Of a DNA stretch of 64,000 bases, positions 61,516-64,000 are shown one piece after another. Below the pieces are notes generated by a model. It did no database searches, was not told the DNA's origin, and saw only the letters and a program-made list of their open reading frames with translations. The DNA is taken from contig NZ_QRGB01000001.1 in the NCBI RefSeq assembly GCF_003449035.1, positions 2,790,001-2,854,000 of the forward strand, given 5' to 3'. The stretch's first letter is position 1; every line of letters begins with the position of its first letter. Position numbers and translations under genes: made by a program. The DNA is from Pedobacter indicus (GTDB lineage Bacteria; Bacteroidota; Bacteroidia; Sphingobacteriales; Sphingobacteriaceae).

Positions 61516-63597
61516 TTAATTTTCTAAAATAAACTTTTTACCATAATGATCTACAATTCGATTGTAAGCCTCTGCCGCCGCACCATTCCCCCAATCATAT
61601 ATCGTAAACTCACCAATCCCTAAGCCCTGACCGTCGGTTTGTCCACCGTGACCATAGTTTTCCATCATAAACCCATAATCTTCCTCACCGAAAAACGGCC
61701 ACCTTAGCTCCCACTGCTCTTTTGTTTTCTCATTATAAGGCGAATACATCATTAAAAAAGATGCCCGCAAAGCAGCAAGCCCCCGTTGAATATATTGACG
61801 TTCACCAAGCTCTAAACCATAGCGAATAATCAATTCTGCAAATAAGCTTTGTCGTGAGTCATTCCACTCAGCATCAGCGTTCATCACGCCGAAGCCACCA
61901 AATGCATGCACATATATAAAAGGCGGCTGCCAAATTGCCTGCGCCATAAGCAGCTCGTCTAACGTACGCTGTCCATATTTTCTGTAATCTTTCTTTCCCG
62001 TGGCATTATAAGCATCCAGCAAAGCTTCAGCAGTCCAATACATACTTAGTGTATTCTGCTTGTACATGTTATTTCGTTCCACCCTCTTCCCCACCAGGTC
62101 ATTCTGACCATAGGTACTACAGGACCAGTAAGTTTCGAAATCTTCCCAACGACCGTCCATAATCACATCTTCTATAACAGCATCCATTGCTTTCAATGCT
62201 GCATTTAAGTATCTTTCATCTTGATCAAGCTCGTATAGCTTAAGCAAAAAAGTTACCGACATCGATGTTTCAGGTGATTGTTCGAGAACTTCATAGGGTT
62301 TGAGGTCATCAGTAGACAGCCAAGCAGGGAAAAAGCCATCTGAATCCTGAATATTTATTAAAGCTTCCGCATAGTTCTTAGCGTATTCTAGCAAGCGTTT
62401 ATCATCTTCTAACTCATCATACCAATTCAACATGAGCCAAGCTGTATAACTCATATCTAGGATGTGAAAAGGAGCCAGTCTGGCATCACGGACTATTGGG
62501 TTTCTATCGGAGTTCCCCCAATAATAAGTATCCCAACCTGTTGAGCGATGATAATATTCACCGTCAATTTCTTTACGTTCCATTTCGGTAGCAATGAGTC
62601 CATAGAAAAACCCATTCTTTTGAGGGAAGGATAAGGCTAGTTCTTTGGTTAGCTGAGCATATCCCATTAGCTCTTCGTTTTCTGTCCGTCTGGCATAACG
62701 AAACAAGCCCTGTGCGGAACGCAATGAACTAAACCAAGCTTGATTCCAAATTGAACGAAACTCTCGTTCATTAACAAGACCCGGATAATTTGGACTTTGC
62801 GTAACATTCACAATAAAAGTCGGCGCACCTACTGTTTTCCCCTCTAATTCAAACACTTGTGGAACGCTCTCTTTCCAGGTATTAAATGCCCAATTATACG
62901 TATCTTTTACATAAGGGCTCAAGATGGTTTTATCACTTTGTTCGTATGCTTCATGTCCCCAATGATTCCAAAGAAAATCAAGAGCCTGCTTCCATGGGTT
63001 AAACAGCTCGTTCTTACTATCATTCAATAAAATATAAAAACCCAACCGAACCTTTCCAGGTGGGTATGCAGCTCCATCTTTTTTAACAAAAAGAACATGT
63101 TCTTTTACAGCAGACTTGCTCATACCCAAGGTCAGTTTATTTTCCACCGCATCAAGGTCCATATACCAGTCGGGTCCTTGATGATTGTTCAATACAGATA
63201 AATCTGGAATAACAATCACTTGTTGCGATTTATCTGCCATAATCATCGCCGGCGCCCTAAAAACATGTTGAGCAATAATGTGCTCACTCGTCGGCGTCAG
63301 ATGTGGCGACCAATGAAAGTCAGGCTTAAAAATAGGCGTTAATTCAATTCTCCAATCATCTTGCCACACCGTATCCGTTATGGTGAAATCTACCGTCACT
63401 TGCGCCCATTTCAAATGCGTGGGCACAAATATATTAACATCTGCTTTTTGTCCACCCAAAGAATCGACCGATACGGATTCAATAAATTTGTTTAAACGCT
63501 TTATCGACTTCAGATTAATTTCATCTGAAGCAAAAACGATCGATACGTTTGTTATTATTGCTAAAACAAAGAGCCCTAACTTCACGAATCCAGACAT
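61516..63597 (-). CDS. Unrecognised secreted (alpha/alpha) toroid protein, possible glycosidase
   Basis: A 693-residue exported protein (signal peptide ending VSIVFA). An N-terminal beta region (~30-190) is followed by repeated helical hairpins from ~270 on, with WFSSLRSAQGLFRYARRTEN, WYDELEDDKRLLEYAKNYAE and YELDQDERYLNAALKAMDAV, and a Gly-rich end GYGHGGQTDGQGLGIGEF. The pattern fits an (alpha/alpha)6/7-toroid glycosidase or lyase, as in several GH and PL families; I cannot name the family. The start overlaps the stop of the upstream ribulokinase-like gene by 16 bp (a GTG at 63585 is an alternative). It is followed by LacI. Confidence 0.65.
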   Translation of the reverse strand: MSGFVKLGLFVLAIITNVSIVFASDEINLKSIKRLNKFIESVSVDSLGGQKADVNIFVPTHLKWAQVTVDFTITDTVWQDDWRIELTPIFKPDFHWSPHLTPTSEHIIAQHVFRAPAMIMADKSQQVIVIPDLSVLNNHQGPDWYMDLDAVENKLTLGMSKSAVKEHVLFVKKDGAAYPPGKVRLGFYILLNDSKNELFNPWKQALDFLWNHWGHEAYEQSDKTILSPYVKDTYNWAFNTWKESVPQVFELEGKTVGAPTFIVNVTQSPNYPGLVNEREFRSIWNQAWFSSLRSAQGLFRYARRTENEELMGYAQLTKELALSFPQKNGFFYGLIATEMERKEIDGEYYHRSTGWDTYYWGNSDRNPIVRDARLAPFHILDMSYTAWLMLNWYDELEDDKRLLEYAKNYAEALINIQDSDGFFPAWLSTDDLKPYEVLEQSPETSMSVTFLLKLYELDQDERYLNAALKAMDAVIEDVIMDGRWEDFETYWSCSTYGQNDLVGKRVERNNMYKQNTLSMYWTAEALLDAYNATGKKDYRKYGQRTLDELLMAQAIWQPPFIYVHAFGGFGVMNADAEWNDSRQSLFAELIIRYGLELGERQYIQRGLAALRASFLMMYSPYNEKTKEQWELRWPFFGEEDYGFMMENYGHGGQTDGQGLGIGEFTIYDWGNGAAAEAYNRIVDHYGKKFILEN

Positions 63598-64000
63598 AAG
63601 CCTAGGCTTTTATATTGTTGATAACGAATATTATAGATAGCCGTACGTTCGGGTACGGGCAGATATTCCCGATTAAAACCTTTACCCATCGCTGCCATCG
63701 CGTCCTCTACCCGTTCATATACACCCCCTACCGTCGCAGCAAACATTGCAGCCCCGAGGGCAGAAGTTTGTTCTGATGAATGGACTCGAATCGGCATATT
63801 CATGATATCGGCTAACATCTGCATGACAAACGATGATTTCTGTGCAATTCCACCCACGCCTATCAAGCCCTTTACAGGCACACCCTCTTCTAAAAATCGC
63901 TCTACGATCATCTTCGCCCCGAAGCAAGTCGCTTCTACGAGCGACCTAAAGATTTTCGGAGCATCCGTACCTAATGTCAAACCGCTTATTGCTCCTTTCA
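63582..64000 (-). CDS. Ribulokinase-like FGGY carbohydrate kinase, C-terminal part, runs off the right edge
   Basis: The frame is open to the window edge (about 139 codons), so the N-terminus lies outside. LTLGTDAPKIFRSLVEATCF, GAKMIVERFLEEGV, LIGVGGIAQKSSFVMQMLAD and RVHSSEQTSALGAAMFAATV are the conserved C-terminal FGGY region, matching AraB ribulokinase closely (GGIA-KS-FVMQ--AD). The enzyme phosphorylates L-ribulose in arabinose catabolism, or another ketose. Its stop overlaps the next start, so the two are coupled. AraB rather than another FGGY kinase is likely but unproven without the N-terminal half. Confidence 0.82.
   Translation of the reverse strand, partial: KGAISGLTLGTDAPKIFRSLVEATCFGAKMIVERFLEEGVPVKGLIGVGGIAQKSSFVMQMLADIMNMPIRVHSSEQTSALGAAMFAATVGGVYERVEDAMAAMGKGFNREYLPVPERTAIYNIRYQQYKSLGLCLDS

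Overview
The window looks like a chromosome segment of a Bacteroidota bacterium, most likely of the Sphingobacteriaceae (Sphingobacterium/Pedobacter/Olivibacter-like). The reasons are a SusC/SusD polysaccharide locus, the gldK-gldL-gldM-gldN genes of the type IX secretion and gliding machinery, several large double-FtsX ABC permeases, DUF3857 transglutaminases, a Y_Y_Y/LuxR membrane regulator, and promoters of the TTTG-N20-TAnnTTTG type. No rRNA, tRNA, CRISPR array or complete insertion sequence was seen. Genus is not assigned.

Layout. 0-1.9 kb: the N-terminal half of an S8 (subtilisin-like) peptidase with a small partner lipoprotein, then a gene-poor stretch holding three direct repeats spaced exactly 21 bp and an orphan terminator-like hairpin. 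1.9-4.1 kb: an erythromycin-esterase-family enzyme and a decayed higBA toxin-antitoxin module. 4.2-15.5 kb: a beta-glucan utilisation locus read from right to left: membrane-spanning Y_Y_Y/LuxR regulator, SusC, SusD, surface PKD-type lipoprotein, GH16 laminarinase-like and GH5 glucanase-like lipoproteins. 15.6-23.3 kb: a patchy accessory region with a DUF4097 beta-repeat protein, a permease remnant, a DUF6364/PIN toxin-antitoxin pair, a Phd/RelB antitoxin whose YoeB-like toxin is frameshifted, a cut-down ars operon (ArsR + DUF6428), a 5'-truncated S41 peptidase, a metallophosphoesterase and an AAA/DUF4143 ATPase. 23.4-32.6 kb: a MacB-type efflux operon (adaptor, ATPase, a vestigial permease C-terminus, three full permeases).

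34.5-37.4 kb is the most unusual unit: a TPP riboswitch with an intrinsic terminator sits in front of four tightly coupled genes (SAM methyltransferase, AIR-synthase/HypE-like protein, ThiE-like TIM barrel, Trm112-like zinc protein). This is not a known thiamine biosynthesis set and may be an undescribed thiamine-linked pathway. An FAD oxidoreductase and a 35-residue small ORF lie convergent to it. 37.4-45.8 kb: two DUF3857 transglutaminases, a RhlE-like helicase, and glycerol-3-phosphate oxidase plus transporter. 45.9-52 kb: the T9SS core, split into two convergent units, gldL-gldM (motor) on + and gldK-gldN (ring) on -, the latter behind an outer-membrane protein and a GreA/B-like protein. 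52-64 kb: an ABC exporter, an MBL-fold hydrolase, glyoxalase/PhnB-like proteins, a sulfatase, a Usp protein, a CocE-type hydrolase, a LacI regulator, an unrecognised secreted alpha-toroid protein and the C-terminal part of a ribulokinase running off the right end.

Two non-coding themes connect distant loci. Paired GTTCG-N4-CGAAC palindromes about 21-22 bp apart occur upstream of both the efflux operon and the DUF4097/permease-remnant locus, suggesting one regulator. Two intergenic elements made of 11-bp GTCC-centred tandem units with inverted-repeat flanks (15.66 and 32.92 kb) look like copies of one architecture.
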